Shown: piece after piece, positions 10,265-21,886 of the stretch
Position numbering within the stretch: the first letter of the stretch is position 1
Layout of the letters: each line of letters opens with the position of its first letter
Source of the DNA: Symsagittifera roscoffensis
Lineage: Eukaryota; Xenacoelomorpha; Acoela; Convolutidae
Assembly (NCBI RefSeq): GCF_963678635.1
Contig: NC_087069.1
Location: 32,699,710 to 32,763,709, forward strand
DNA: 64,000 bases
Direction: 5' to 3'
Notes under the pieces: model-generated
What the model was told of the DNA's origin: nothing
Database searches by the model: none
Seen by the model: only the letters and a program-made list of their open reading frames with translations
Translations under genes and position numbers: made by a program

Positions 10265-11394
10265 GTAAATGAGATCTGTCTGATTTTTAGCCTAACTTAA
10301 TTCTAGTTGCATCCAAAACATTTGAAGGGCCGTCTCTTGTTCACGCGAGATCAAGTGTATTTTTGGAATTAAAATTTACTAAGCCTGATTCATTTAGTTT
10401 TGGTTGTATTTTAATCGGCGTTGAATCCATCATAAATTATCCAACAGAAGCATGTTCAGCACTTTTTTGTCATTTTTACTATACTGATAGGCAAGATTGT
10501 TGCTACCGGGCACTAGACTTTTTCACTGTAAATAACTTGGATTGCAGAATGACTCAAATTGGCGGAAATTTCCAAATCTGCTTTTTTCCTAAGTAGCTGT
10601 CAAATTTTTAGCATGTTTGCATTTAAAATACCCGTTCTATTCCAAATTTGTTTTCCATTTTTCTCTTTTTCCTTTATTAGGCTTAAGCGGGTTCATTTGA
10701 AATCGTTTGTTGAGCAAATAAGGTCATTGTCATGTAAACGTTTTAAGGGAACTTTTTGAGCTTTTAAATTTTTTTAACGAAACCATTTGTCTCTGCTCAG
10801 ATATTATCGGCTGTGAAGGTTTCGTTTTAATGCTCAATTAACATCAATTGTCGTACTTGGCTTGTTTTTCTTAGAAACTTTGTTCAAGACAAATATAGTT
10901 TCGGTAGATCAATTTTTCAATTAAAAACTTCTGCGGCTTTTGTCTCATATTTTCTGTTGGTTGAAATTCTTATGCTTTTTAAAAAGGTAAATTATAAAAG
11001 GGGCCCTTCCGTCAGGGACGGTCGTGCACAGGCTGGATAGGGTTCATACCAGCATTATATAAATGCATCAATAAACAATATTGCAGGAATTAAGTCAAGT
11101 CAGCTTTTAATGCGTTGTCCTTACTTCAACCGTCCCTCCTCTATAATGGCACTAATTGAATTGTCTTTGAATTGCGTCCTACGCAGTGATTTGCACCCCC
11201 GTATAAAAAGGATAGCGCTCCTGAGCAGCGCGAAGCTTACTTTAGTTCTTATATAGTTTATTGTTTCTGAGTAGCTTTAATGCCTTTTTTCACTAAGTTT
11301 TTCAGCTATGCGCTGCCTTGTCCGAGTAGCTGCTGGTGCGGCACCACCAGTGCAACCAAAAATGAGTAAGCAGAAGCTGCGCTGTTCGACTTGT
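10265..11394. other. intronic or intergenic stretch
   Basis: No gene is supported. The segment at about 11000-11110 resembles the sequence near 13620-13700 in the duplicated block (shared CATACCAGC and ATGCAATAA words), so it is probably dispersed-repeat debris. Confidence 0.4.
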
Positions 11395-12160
11395 AGAACT
11401 CTCTGTTGGAATATTGAGTTTAGTAGTATTTCGTGGTACTTAAAGGAGTCTTTCAGTAGTCTTCGTGAAGGTTTTGCGTGCGGTGTGAAGACTTTGACAT
11501 CAAGGAAGGTTCGGCTAAACCTTGAGCCCCATAATCCGTTTGCTTTTACATCTAGTCGAGCGTCTTCATCAGTTCTTTCAGTCTTACGTGTTTTAATTTT
11601 TGTATAGATTTTTTCTTGCTCAGATATAGCTGTTAATGGGTCGTATGTGTCTAAGTCTGACTATGTTTTAATTGACCATTCTAAAAGTTTTCATATTCAA
11701 AAGGTAGCTTGATATTTAGACCACCCATTTTCAGTGGCAAAGAAGCGATTTATCTAAGTTGATCGCTGATATTAGCTTTACCATTTAAATTTGGAATGAG
11801 TTTTTCCTGCAGTATCTTCTCGCAGGCCTGCATGTTTTCTGTGGTATTGGGGGTAGTTCTAGCTAAAAACGATAATTTTTCTTGTACCCCTGTGGTGTAA
11901 CAGGAGTACACGTTTTGTGGTGATGTTTTTGGCGATATTGTCAATTTTTTTTAGTATTTTGTTATGTCCTTCCAACTGGGTTCTAAGAAAGTTTTACATT
12001 CAATTTTGGATCCTATGACAGAACCAAGTACTCTGGCCCCTTTCTTCATTTCAATTTCGGTGTTTCTGAATACTTTTATCGCCTCATGGTATTTCTCATC
12101 TTTTACTATGAGCTGGCATTTCGATGCCTTCAATGATATCCAAAATATTTTCCTTGTTTG
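11395..12160 (-). pseudogene. retroelement remnant: RT C-terminus and nuclease-like domain
   Basis: On the minus strand three broken frames follow one another. The first (12133-11951) holds KGARVLGSVIGSK. The second (11944-11750) holds a FLARTTPNTTEN...EKLIPNLNGK segment, followed by SLPLKMGGLNI. After several stops comes an open piece at about 11575-11395 with DARLDVKANGLWGSRF, FLDVKVFTPHAK and YHE. This order matches the C-terminal half of a known group of RT proteins that carry a Cys-His knuckle and a restriction-like (PD-D/ExK) nuclease domain. I recognise the family pattern but cannot name the clade. Stops and frameshifts show the copy is dead. Confidence 0.65.
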
Positions 12161-12237
12161 ATAATGTTGTCAAGAGCTGTTCGCAGGCTTTACAAATTTC
12201 CGACTGCGTTGCCATTGTCGACATACCATTTCTGAGT

Positions 12238-12515
12238 TAAGCTGTTATCGTTGACTAGTTTTAGTAAACGTAAAGGTAAGCTGTTATCGTTGACTAGTTT
12301 AATTAAAGGTACATCGCCATTGCCAATGGTCTCCTTGTGTGGTTCCTTCTCTAGATAGGATAATTTTTTTTTCTACGAAGAGTTTGAATGGATTAGATTA
12401 TGAGTTCTGTATAGCGGGTAGTGTGTTTTTTCTGTGTTTCAGTTTTTATTTACGAAGAAGTTGGATGGATTAGAGTAGGAGTTCTGTATAGCGGGCAGTG
12501 TGTTTTTGTGTTACA
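12238..12515. repeat. two short local duplications
   Basis: TAAGCTGTTATCGTTGACTAG occurs twice about 45 bp apart (about 12238-12310). A 75-bp segment with GAGTTCTGTATAGCGGG also occurs twice (about 12375-12515). Both are absent from unit 2 of the large duplication. Confidence 0.8.
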
Positions 12516-13881
12516 GTACGGATGGGTCGTAAAAGCGTTTAAAACTTTTTAGCTCAAAATTTTTTTTGCCACTCAGTAAATTTTTTCCGAATGTTTTTAA
12601 AGGACGTTGATAAACATCATTCGATGCGAACATGACTTTTTTAGGTTTGTTTTGAAGTTTGTTCAAGTAATTTTCTCAATTTATTTAAATAATAATTTTC
12701 CGACTTCGGTCTCCTGTTTTGTATTTCTGAGACTCAACTTCGAGTCTCCTTTCCCTGTAGCCTACAAGTAGCGTCATTGCTTGTGCATCGTTAGGTTTGA
12801 AGGTCGAGTAGCAACCCTACCTTATTTTTTCACTATGTATAGAATTGGAACTTATTTTTCGGCCCAAGTTTTATCTGCTTCAGCCTAAGTTTTAATATGT
12901 CGGCTTAGTTTTTCTGATTTCTCTTGCGCTGTAAGCATTGTTCTTTGCAGTTGCAATTATTGTTCATTTACTTCTGTAAGTTAAAAATTTCTAACCTGGC
13001 TATGAAAGATTCACTTAAATATTTTTATTTAGCTCAGAAGTTTTATTTGGCGTTCAACGTGCTGATACTGCAGTTTTTCAGCGTGCAGTTTTTTTTGTCG
13101 TTTGGAAAGCAAAAATTCATTACTATTCAAAAAAATAACTTCAGGTTGGTTGTGTAAAAGGTTGAAGTTTGGAAGCTTAATCGCTCAAAGATTTTTTCGT
13201 CAACAATTCCTTCTATCGCAAATGATGCGAAGCTCTGCTTCGCATGTTATCTTAATTTGTCACCAAATGGAGATATATTGAGATAATGTTAAATTAAAAT
13301 TTCTGCCTTTTACTTAATTTGGTTTTCTAAAAATAATTTGATTTGAAAAATGGCTTGCAATTCTCTCGTGGTCGAATTATTGATGTTTCAGGAATTATAT
13401 GAGCTGTATTGTGCCATATAGTTTTGAAATATTTGCTTTGCTAGTTCTTTGTCTTTCGGTATAGCTACCTGCTAGTCGAACTTTTTTTTTAGCTGTTATG
13501 GATATTTTAAGTGTTCAAGTTTTTTTTTTAAACAGAAATGAAGTTGGTAGTTTTTTTTCGTAAAACTTGAAAATGTTTCGAAACAATTGGGGCCAAAGAA
13601 AGTTTCAATTGAAATGGACTCATCTGTTATGCAAGGGTAACTGCACAGGTTGCAGAGGCCATACCAGCGTTATGAAAATGCAATAACAAATATTTTAAGT
13701 TTTTAAAGCAGCCAGGGATTTGTTAAAATCTACTTTGCTCGATTATTGCGTTAATTGAATTGAATATGCTTTTCAGTTCTTACACAAAATTAGCGCAACA
13801 AATTTGCTGGATCAACTTCCAGAGTTTGTTTTTGGTACATCATAGTTTTGACGTAGTCGTGATATCAGATATGGTCTTGAC

Positions 13882-14273
13882 GCCCCCCCCCCCTCTCAGG
13901 GATTCGACTCCCTGCCGACCCAAAGGGTCCCCCCTTTGTACTATTTTGAGATATCCATATTCGGTGACGGACCCTAAAAATTTTCTAAAGGCGCCTTGGG
14001 CGCCAATATATACTTACTTTAAAGGAGGGCGCGCGCCAAAAAAACGCAAATTTTTTAGTCAAATTTTTTTAAAAAGTGCATAAAAACGCCTTTTTTGGCC
14101 TGTTTTTCAAAATTTTGCCTGCGGTGCAGAAAATTTAACCTAAACAGGGTCTTTATTGCTTTGGGAGAGCTCGGAAAATCAATTCGGGTCGACCTTAAAA
14201 AAAGTCGACAAAAACTTCGAAAATTTTTGAAAATCCGCCCGCCCCCCTCGAGAAAATCCTAGATCCGCCCCTG
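13882..14273 (-). mobile_element. hAT-like MITE, copy 1 (392 bp)
   Basis: The right end read on the minus strand is CAGGGGCGGATCTAGGATTT, a hAT-type terminus. The flanks GTCTTGAC (13874-13881) and GTCTTGAG (14274-14281) form an 8-bp target duplication with one mismatch, as expected for hAT. The left end is degraded by a poly-C run. No transposase is encoded. Related copies lie at 16546-16966, 43106-43400, 54300-54644 and 63719-64000. Confidence 0.85.
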
Positions 14274-14448
14274 GTCTTGAGGGTTTTTTTTCTGAAGGAG
14301 TAAGGATCTTCGAAGGCTCATCTAAAATGGCCTTCCCAGAGTCCATCTCAACATGGAGGACTTCGTCTAGGTTACTTACGAAAATGCAGTGAGAGAACAA
14401 GCGAATGTCCACAGGGTCTTGTACGATTGCTTGTTTTTTCCCAGCCAT
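14213..14448 (-). pseudogene. short ORF of unknown function split by the MITE (unit 1)
   Basis: A minus-strand frame starts at an ATG (14446-14448), begins MAGKKQAIVQDPVDIRLFS and includes LDEVLHVEMDSGKAILDEPS. The last about 55 bases of the listed span are MITE sequence. Removing the MITE and one target copy lets the frame continue about 20 codons (PYLISRLRQNYDVPKT) to a stop near 13815. Its twin is in unit 2. It lies upstream, on the same strand, of the RT remnant and may be part of the same old element. I recognise no domain. Confidence 0.4.
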
Positions 14449-14919
14449 GTATCAAAAGTAGACCCTCTATGAATTCTGATTTGTTGCGAAAGATTGTATT
14501 TTTTTTAAAGAGAGCATCTACAATTATTGCAGTGCTCACTCTTATGATGCTCCTTTTTGTGTTAACTGTATTTTTTCATCAGCAAATTACTACAATTTGT
14601 ATTCTTTATATAGCGCGATGTTTTTCTTGATTTTTTTGGTAATCATTGCTTGTTTCATCTCGACCGCTTCTGGATCATCGTTTTTAATGGGTCATATATG
14701 GATTGTGACTATTCATAATTCCTAGAGGTTTCAGTTTTTCTGGGGACATTAAAGCCATCCATTTTTAAGAATAAAGCAAAGAGACAGTGTCTAGTCGAGC
14801 GTCTTCATCAGTTCTTTCAGTCTTACGTGTTTTAATTTTTGTATAGATTTTTTCTTGCTCAGATATAGCTGTTAATGGTTCGTATGTGTCTTAGTCTGAC
14901 TATGTTTTAATTGACCATT

Positions 14920-15141
14920 CTAAAAGTTTTCATAGTCAAAAGGTAGCTTGATATTTAGACCACCCATTTTCAGTGGCAAAGAAGCGATTTCTCTAAGTTG
15001 ATCGCTGATATTATCTTTACCATTTAAATTTGGAATGAGTTTTTCCTGCAGTGAGTTTTTGGAATGAGTTTTTCTATGAGCTGGCATTTCGATGCCTTCA
15101 CTGATATCCAAAATATTTTCCTTGTTTGATAATGTTGTCAA
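14920..15141 (-). pseudogene. RT remnant, unit 2 copy (truncated)
   Basis: This minus-strand frame contains EKLIPNLNGKDNISDQLREI and SLPLKMGGLNIKLPF, matching the unit 1 remnant. A deletion of about 270 bp has fused it to sequence that lies further upstream in unit 1. It is non-functional. Confidence 0.7.
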
Positions 15142-16545
15142 GAACTGTTCGCAGGCTTTTCAAATTAGTGTTTTTGTGTTTCAGTACGGATGGGTCGTAA
15201 AAGCGTTTAAAACTTTTTAGCTTAAAATTTTTTTGCCACTCAGTAAATATTTTCCGAATGTTTTTAAACGACGTTGATAAACATCATTCGATGCGAACAT
15301 GACTTTTTAAGGTTTGTTTTGACGTTTGTTCAAGTAATTTTCTCAATTTGTTTAAATAATAATTTTCCGACTTCGGTCTCCTGTTTTGTTTTTCTGAGAC
15401 TCAACTTCGAGTCTCCTTTCCCTGTAGCCTACAAGTAGCGTCATTGCTTGTGCAACGTTAGGTTTGAAGGTCGAGTAGCAACCCTACCTTATTTTCTCAC
15501 TATGTATAGAATTGGAAATTATTTTTCGGCCTAAGTTTTATCTGCTTCGGTCTAAGTTTTATTATGTCGGCTTAATTTCTCTGATTTCTCTTGCGCTGTA
15601 AGCATTGTTCTTTGCAGTTGCAATTATTGTTCATTTACTTCTGTAACATAAAAATTTCTAACCTGGCTTTGAAAGATTCACTTATGTATTTTTATTTAGC
15701 TCAGAAGTTTTATTTGGCGTTCAACGTGCAGATACTGCAGTTTTTCAGCGTGCAGTTTTTTTGTCGTTTGGAAAGCAAAAATTGGTTATTATTCAAAAAA
15801 ATAACTTCAGGTTGGTTGTGAAAAAGGTTAAAGCTTGGAAGCTTAATCGCTTTAAGATTTTTTTGTCAACAATTCCTTCTATCGCAAATGATGCGAAGCT
15901 CTGCTTCGCATGTTATCTTAATTTGTCACCAAATGGAGATAGATTGAGATAATGTTAAATTAAGATTTCTGTCTTTTACTTAATTTGGTTTTCTAAATAA
16001 TTTGATTTGAAAAATGGCTTGCAATTCTCTCGTGGTCGAATTATTGATGTTTCAGGAATTATATGAGCTGTATTGTGCCATATAGTTTTGAAATATTTGC
16101 TTTGCTAGTTCTTTGTCTTTCGGTATAGCTACCTGCTAGTCGAAATTTTTTTTTAGCTGTTATGGATATTTTAAGTGTTCAAGTTTTTTTTTTAAACAGA
16201 AATGAAGTTGGTAGTTTTTTTTCGTAAAACTTGAAAATGTTTCGAAACAATTGGGGCCAAAGAAAGTTTCAATTGAAATGGACTCATCTGTTATGCAAGG
16301 GTAACTGCACAGGTTGCAGAGGCCATACCAGCGTTATGAAAATGCAATAACAAATATTTTAAGTTTTTAAAGCAGCCAGGGATTTGTTAAAATCTACTTT
16401 GCTCGATTATTGCGTTAATTGAATTGAATATGCTTTTCAGTTCTTACACAAAATTAGCGCAACAAATTTGCTGGATCTACTTCCAGAGTTTGTTTTTGGT
16501 ACATCATAGTTTTGACGTAGTCGTGATATCAGATATGGTCTTGAC

Positions 16546-16966
16546 CTCTCAGGGATTCGATCAGATATTTTTGTCCTCTCAGGGATTCGACCCCCTGCCG
16601 ACCCAAAGGGTCCCCCCTTTGTACTATTTTGAGATATCCATATTTGGTGACGGACCCTAAAAATTTTCTAAAGGCGCCAATATATACTTACTTTAAAGGA
16701 GGTCGCGCGCCAAAAAAACGCAATTTTTTTTGTCAAAATTTTTTAAAAAGTGAATAAAAACGCCTTTTTTGGCCTGTTTTTCAACATTTTGCCTGCGGTG
16801 CAGAAAATTTTACCAAAACAGGGTCTTTTTAGTGCTTTGGGAGAGCTCGGAAAATCAATTCGGGTCGACCTAAAAAAAAAGGTCGACAAAAACTTCGAAA
16901 ATTTTTGAAAATCCGCAACCCCCCCCCCCCCCCGCCCCCCTCGAGAAAATCCTAGATCCGCCCCTG
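16546..16966 (-). mobile_element. hAT-like MITE, copy 2 (421 bp)
   Basis: This is the same insertion as copy 1, duplicated with its block. The flanks GTCTTGAC (16538-16545) and GTCTTGAG (16967-16974) are the same target duplication. It differs by an expanded poly-C run and by a local duplication of CTCTCAGGGATTCGA at the left end. Confidence 0.85.
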
Positions 16967-16984
16967 GTCTTGAGGGTTTTTTTT

Positions 16985-17142
16985 TCTGAAGGGTTAAGGA
17001 TCTTCGAAGGCTCGTCTAAAATGGCCTTCCCAAAGTCCATCTCAACATGGAGGACTTCGTCTAGGTTACTTACGAAAATGCAGTGAGAGAACAAGCGAAT
17101 GTCCACAGGGTCTTGTACGATTGCTTGTTTTTTCCCAGCCAT
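16985..17142 (-). pseudogene. short ORF of unknown function split by the MITE (unit 2)
   Basis: This is the twin of the 14448 frame, starting MAGKKQAIVQDPVDIRLFS with only a few substitutions, again interrupted by the MITE. Confidence 0.4.
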
Positions 17143-17373
17143 GTATCAAAAGTAGACCCTCTATGAATTCTGATTTGTTGCGAAAGATTGTATTTTTTTT
17201 AAAGAGATGTTTTCTTTTTTGATTTTTTTGGTAATTATTGCTTGTTTCATCTCGACCGCTTCTGGATCATCGTTTTTTAATGGGTTATATATGGATTGTG
17301 ACTATTCATAATTCCTAGAGGTTTCAGTTTTTCTGGGGACATTAAAGCCATCCATTTTTAAGAATAAAGCAAA

Positions 17374-18117
17374 GAGGCAGTGATTTACTTCGGTTATGTG
17401 TGGACAGTGAGACTAAGTATCAGCCGCTGTCTGATGATTTTCTGAATTTCACCTCTTTTCTTACATTCTTAAGCAACTGTCTTCGTTAGGAAGCTTAATA
17501 TATTCTCCGCAAGCTTTGTGAAGCAAGACTATCAATATGGGGCGATGTTCTGACTATTGTGGGATATCTTTTTCTGTTAATCTCTTTGTGTTAGCCTGTG
17601 CGCAGCTTTAGCATTGTCAGACGTTCGTAGTTTGAGTCCCCGTCATTTTTTGTCCATTTTTTGTTGTTTTGTCGATAAATCAGTGCTGATTCTATGATAA
17701 ATCTTTTGAATGTGCTGTTTGAGCCGACTGAACTTTCATCAATTTTAATGACAAAACGTATCAGATTGCATAATATTTTTTTGTCTAGGCCGAGCTCAGA
17801 ACTTTCTGAGATTTAGGCCGAGCTCAGATCTCTAATAAATTCATTGATTGAGTCGGCAGATTTGGCACAGAGGTAACATCCATGATTGCTACGACGAAGG
17901 GAAGGGTTTCGGTTCCTGGTCCCTTTTTTGCCGGATGAATTTTTTTCTGAAAGTTTCGGCGTAAATTTTATGCGCATGGCTGGCTTCGGAATTAATGCGG
18001 CGAGAGCGAGTGTCTTGTAATCGGGATTTAGACTTTTTTCCCGTAATTAGCTTTTCTTACAAATCTAAGAAATTGAAATTGCTCAATAAAATTGGACATT
18101 ATCAACTTCCAGATTCT
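17374..18117. other. repeat-rich stretch
   Basis: A tRNA-like piece with GGCACAGAGGTAAC and GGTTTCGGTTCCTGG lies at about 17845-17925 and looks like a decayed SINE head. The pattern TTTTTTCCCGTAATTAGC (about 18033-18052) matches the 5' domain of the composite tRNA-like repeat described at 29766. I see no gene. Confidence 0.45.
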
Positions 18118-18371
18118 TTCTCTTTTGGCCTAGAGGTAACGCGGTGGCCTTTGCACCCTAAGGCCTGGAGTTCGAGTCACGGAATTTTCGGCAAGTTTCA
18201 TTGTTGCTGGAAGTGTTGTTTATTATTTTCATGGATTTTGTTAAGTTTTTCGGCTCAATTGGTGTCTGCTAAAAGTTTTGTTACCTTGCTAGTTCATTAT
18301 TCATTTGTCTTGCTAAGTTTTTTTTCATTGTTGTATCGCAAGTGGTGCGGAGCTCCGCATCACCTCTGTGT
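18118..18371 (+). repeat. tRNA-like SINE with 3' hairpin
   Basis: The head has an A-box-like TGGCCTAGAGG (18125-18135) and a B-box-like GAGTTCGAGTC near 18168. The 3' end has the perfect palindrome TGCGGAGCTCCGCA (18346-18359) followed by CCTCTGTG. Confidence 0.75.
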
Positions 18372-19427
18372 CTGGTTTCATGAATCAGGTAGACAATTTG
18401 GAACATTCTGCGAATTTGTGTGTATCATTTTGCATAGCTATCTGTTGCAAAATCGCTAATAGTGATTTAAGACTTCAAATGGGACCTAGGAAATTAGACG
18501 ATAAGCAAATTAAACGGATGCTACAAAAGCGAAATTAGACTATTTTTTTTTACAGATTTGGCATTTAGGACGTCACTGCTATGAAAAGGTAAGGGCTAAC
18601 AAAATTTCTTCATAAGAGTCAAGTTTCACAAATACAAAAAGAACATAAATTGACATACCTATCAAAACAATCAGTTTGAATGAACATAAAATGTCAAATC
18701 CGAATATTACAGGAGAGTTTTGAATTGAATTAATGATGTATCATTGACATGTAAAATTTTTGGCCTAAGAAATTTAACTGTTGTCTGCAAACAATTTTAT
18801 TTTTCTCACGCAGTTTGTCTGCAAACAATTTTAATATCTCTCACTTTCGTCTATTTTCTCAGAATTGCAGTTTTGCAAAATCTTCTAATTTCCTTTTAAG
18901 AGCCTCCGTCTAATTTGCTTATCGTCTAATTTCTCAAAACCCCTTCAAATATTAGGCTCCTTATTATTTAGCTTTCGTGATGAGTGTTCGTCAAGTCTCG
19001 TCAAGTTTTGTTCGCGACTTTCAATTCACAGCTGATTTTGCTAACCGAGGGTCAATTTTGAGTTGATATTTAAAACCTTAAACTACGAGGCTCATGATTT
19101 TGATTTTTTGACATTTGGGTTTTTGAGGAAGAATATACTTAAACCTAAATGCTAAAACGTTCTATTGTTCTGACCACAGGTACCTCAAAGAACGCTCGTT
19201 TAGGCAGCTAGTTAGCTATGTAATATACCATATTGAAGACCTATAAGTCTTGATCGCGTTCCAACATCAATCATGTCTCAGTCGAGAAAAACTGCTGATT
19301 ATTTTTGTTTTTCAGACCTTTTTTCACGCTGTGAATCCCAAGTTACGCAATCTTAATTGTGTTATTGTTTTTTGTTGAGGCTGAAAGAATTGAAAAAATT
19401 AAAGTTCTTATTTTTTATATTGTGTTA
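18372..19427. other. intronic or intergenic stretch
   Basis: No gene is supported. TTGTCTGCAAACAATTTTA recurs near 18782 and 18815, and the sequence is otherwise AT-rich and unremarkable. Confidence 0.4.
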
Positions 19428-19878
19428 AAGAGTAATGAACGTAGTGAAGACTCTTATATAGGTCCTGCAGATTTTTTTTTCAGGAAGAAATCTTAAAATG
19501 CTCTAATTACTACAGATGTGCATTCATACATATTGATGCACTTATGTTAAAATGCAGTTTTTGAGTTCAATTGAAATTCATCTGCTGAAAGTGACGTAAA
19601 TAGCACTGTCCAAATACGAACGTGGATATGGCGCGAAAAAACGAGAGCGATTTCTAGTTTCGAAAGTGGAATTTAATTTTTAGATTTTCAGTGGAATGGA
19701 AACTTTACCCGTTAATCTTGTTTTCTCAATTTGGGTTAATTTTATCAAAAAAGCGCCAATCATAAATCGTTCTAGAATTTCAAGAGCTTAAAGGGCATCT
19801 ATTTTTTTCTTTGAAATTCGAAAGTTATTTTTCCAACAAAGTCTGTTTTTTATGTTTACTTACGTTCATTTACTCTTT
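19428..19878. mobile_element. short TIR element, family 'GAGTAATGAACG' (about 450 bp)
   Basis: The left end AAAGAGTAATGAACGTA and the inverted right end (AAAGAGTAAATGAACGTA on the minus strand) form terminal inverted repeats of about 17 bp. No ORF is present. Related, mostly partial, copies lie at about 23175-23410, 35920-36110, 38780-39050, 41965-42300, 49345-49755, 49860-50170, 52800-53030, 53200-53300, 53690-53880, 54985-55440 and, inverted, 60600-61150. Many copies continue into a CCAACTG-CAGTTGG palindrome plus GCTATG, so the true outer boundary may be wider. Confidence 0.65.
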
Positions 19879-20063
19879 TCCAATCTTGGATTGGCTATGT
19901 TAATTTTTGGAAATTAATGGTTTAATTTTCGCCCTGTTCGGCGAAAAATACAGAAACGAAAAATCAAGTTTTTGGAAGTTTTTTCTTTGCTAGAGCAAGT
20001 GTTTTTGAATCGCTACCTAGATTGTTTTGCTTAAATAATAAGATAAGTATAGTAACATCTTCC

Positions 20064-20136
20064 AGGCCTCTTAGTCCGGTGGTAAATCGCGTTTCTTCGC
20101 ATCCTACGACCTGGGAGTTTGAGTTCCTGTCGGACC
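20064..20136 (+). repeat. tRNA-like SINE head
   Basis: TTAGTCCGGTGGTAAATCGCG followed by CCTGGGAGTTTGAGTTCC shows D-arm-like and T-arm-like spacing. No 3' hairpin is recognisable downstream. Confidence 0.5.
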
Positions 20137-20446
20137 TTGTTTTTCCAAAATTTGAATTTTCGTACGTTAGTGTGTCTGCTTCCTTGGACTTCTTTTCTGA
20201 TTTATGCAATTTTTATATAATTTCGTTCTGTAATTTGCTAACTCACCAAGTCGGATTTGTTTATATTCATTATTTTCATTTGTTATTTTGCTTCAATTGT
20301 TTCGGCTTATTTTATTTTGGCCTTGTTTTTTCATTTTGTATCATTTTTTCATTTTGTTTCAGACGGGTCAGGGCGTCAAATTTCGGATTTCAAATCATTA
20401 CTGCTTGAAAAAATTTTCGGCAATTTTGTTTTCGGAGTACTGTGCT

Positions 20447-20504
20447 GTGCGTCTATCCAGTAATTGTGCGTCTATCCAGTAATTGTGCGTCTATCCAGTA
20501 ATTG
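20447..20504. repeat. 19-bp tandem repeat, 3 copies
   Basis: GTGCGTCTATCCAGTAATT is repeated three times without visible change. Confidence 0.9.
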
Positions 20505-21886
20505 CTATGTTGACTAAGTTGAATATAATTCGAGACAAATGTATGGAATTTTTGTAGAGTGGCTTTCATCGCATGTGTTTCCACTCGCTTGCAATGCTAT
20601 GTTCATGGTTTGATCGAATAGGTCGTAGAGATGATAAACTAGCGTAAGGCTGATGTTGAAGCGTAGAGTATAACAAGATCAATTTCAACTACTTCATATC
20701 CCCTTGGTAGTGGTAAAAAATAACCACCCCTATAAAGAATTGAACCAATAGTTAAGAGTATGTACATTTCGTATCTCTTCAACTATTCGTCTCGTTTGCA
20801 AGTTAAGGAGAAGACATAGTTAAACGGATCCGTATAAGATAGTGTGAGGTAGCCTGCAATAGAACTGATCGAGCATTCATTTAGCTCACATTTTAAGAGC
20901 CTTGAATCAGTGGTCGGTTTAATATTTCGTCACAGGCTGATTTTAAACTGATTTTTGTCTCTTATGTCAATTTAATATTCTATTATGAATGAATTTTAAT
21001 CATTTTTCTATGTTTGGCTCGACTGATTTATGAATTCTGGCTTTTGAGCGCTGATGGGTATCTCGCAGAGCATTACAACTATTGATTTCTTTCTGCTCGG
21101 GTTTGAAAGGTATTTGATGTTGCAAGCTGTTAAAAGCGTTTGTTGAAGAATGCAGTTAATGCTAAGCTTCTACAGGGCTTGATAGTAAAAGATTATGCCT
21201 CAGACTTAGAAATAGCCCCGATAAAAAAGAAGTAATCGAAATTTTACAATGCAATGCGTGATCAGAAATTTTTTCGAATGCATTTGGTTCAGTAAATCAT
21301 GAATAAACTAGTGAAAATATCGTTTGGATTTATAATGAAAGCAGAATAGTACTTGTAATGAGCTTCAACTTCATCTTAGCAAACTGAAGACTTAATGACT
21401 CAATTACAGTTTACAGAAAACCATTGCTACTGTTTTGAGAAATCAACGTTGTCTGTTATCTTCTCTTCGATCCAATAGATCAATATAAGTCTATGTTTAT
21501 GTCTGTTCACATCACAAAACAGATTGTAAATATTTACTGTTAATTTGGCAGAGAAAACAGCCAAGTGTTTGATCTAAATCCTGAAGTTATTGGAAACAAA
21601 ACCTAATCTGTGATCGTTTTCAGAATAGTTACATCTGCACTCACGTAAGCAAATTGTACCAGTGTAAATTCGATCTGTTTTTAACGCTATAGCAATCAAC
21701 CCGGTTGTTGTCTGTTTTTGACTGTCAATTTTTTCTCCATAGATTACATTGTTTTTAAAACGAAATCGGAAGACAAGCAAGTTTTTAACATAAGCTCTGT
21801 TTATGTAGATAATTCCAGTTTTTTAACTATGTTGAGTTATAGAAGACGTCGTAGTTGTTCTTTATCTTAATTTTTGTCCGTTTTAG
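20505..21886. other. stretch before the first sure flippase exon
   Basis: AT-rich sequence without a supported gene or repeat. It ends in a splice-acceptor-like TTTTAG at 21881-21886. Confidence 0.4.

Larger units (their letters stand above)
11550..17373. repeat. large tandem duplication (units of 3.24 and 2.58 kb)
   Basis: Unit 1 spans about 11550-14789 and unit 2 about 14790-17373. Both start at CTAGTCGAGCGTCTTC and end at AAGAATAAAGCAAAGAG(A/G)CAGTG. Unit 2 has lost three internal pieces: near 15053 (about 270 bp of the RT fragment), near 15170 (about 330 bp) and near 17205 (about 110 bp). Identity elsewhere is very high. The left breakpoint falls inside the nuclease-like domain of the retroelement remnant, so only unit 1 has that domain beside it. 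Confidence 0.93.

Noticed and set aside
11308-11607. Plus-strand frame starting MRCLVRVAAGAAPP
   Set aside because: It is antisense to the retroelement nuclease-like fragment, whose protein pattern is recognisable on the other strand.
13760-14083. Plus-strand frame of 107 codons with a proline run
   Set aside because: It crosses the poly-C end of the hAT-like MITE and is explained by it.
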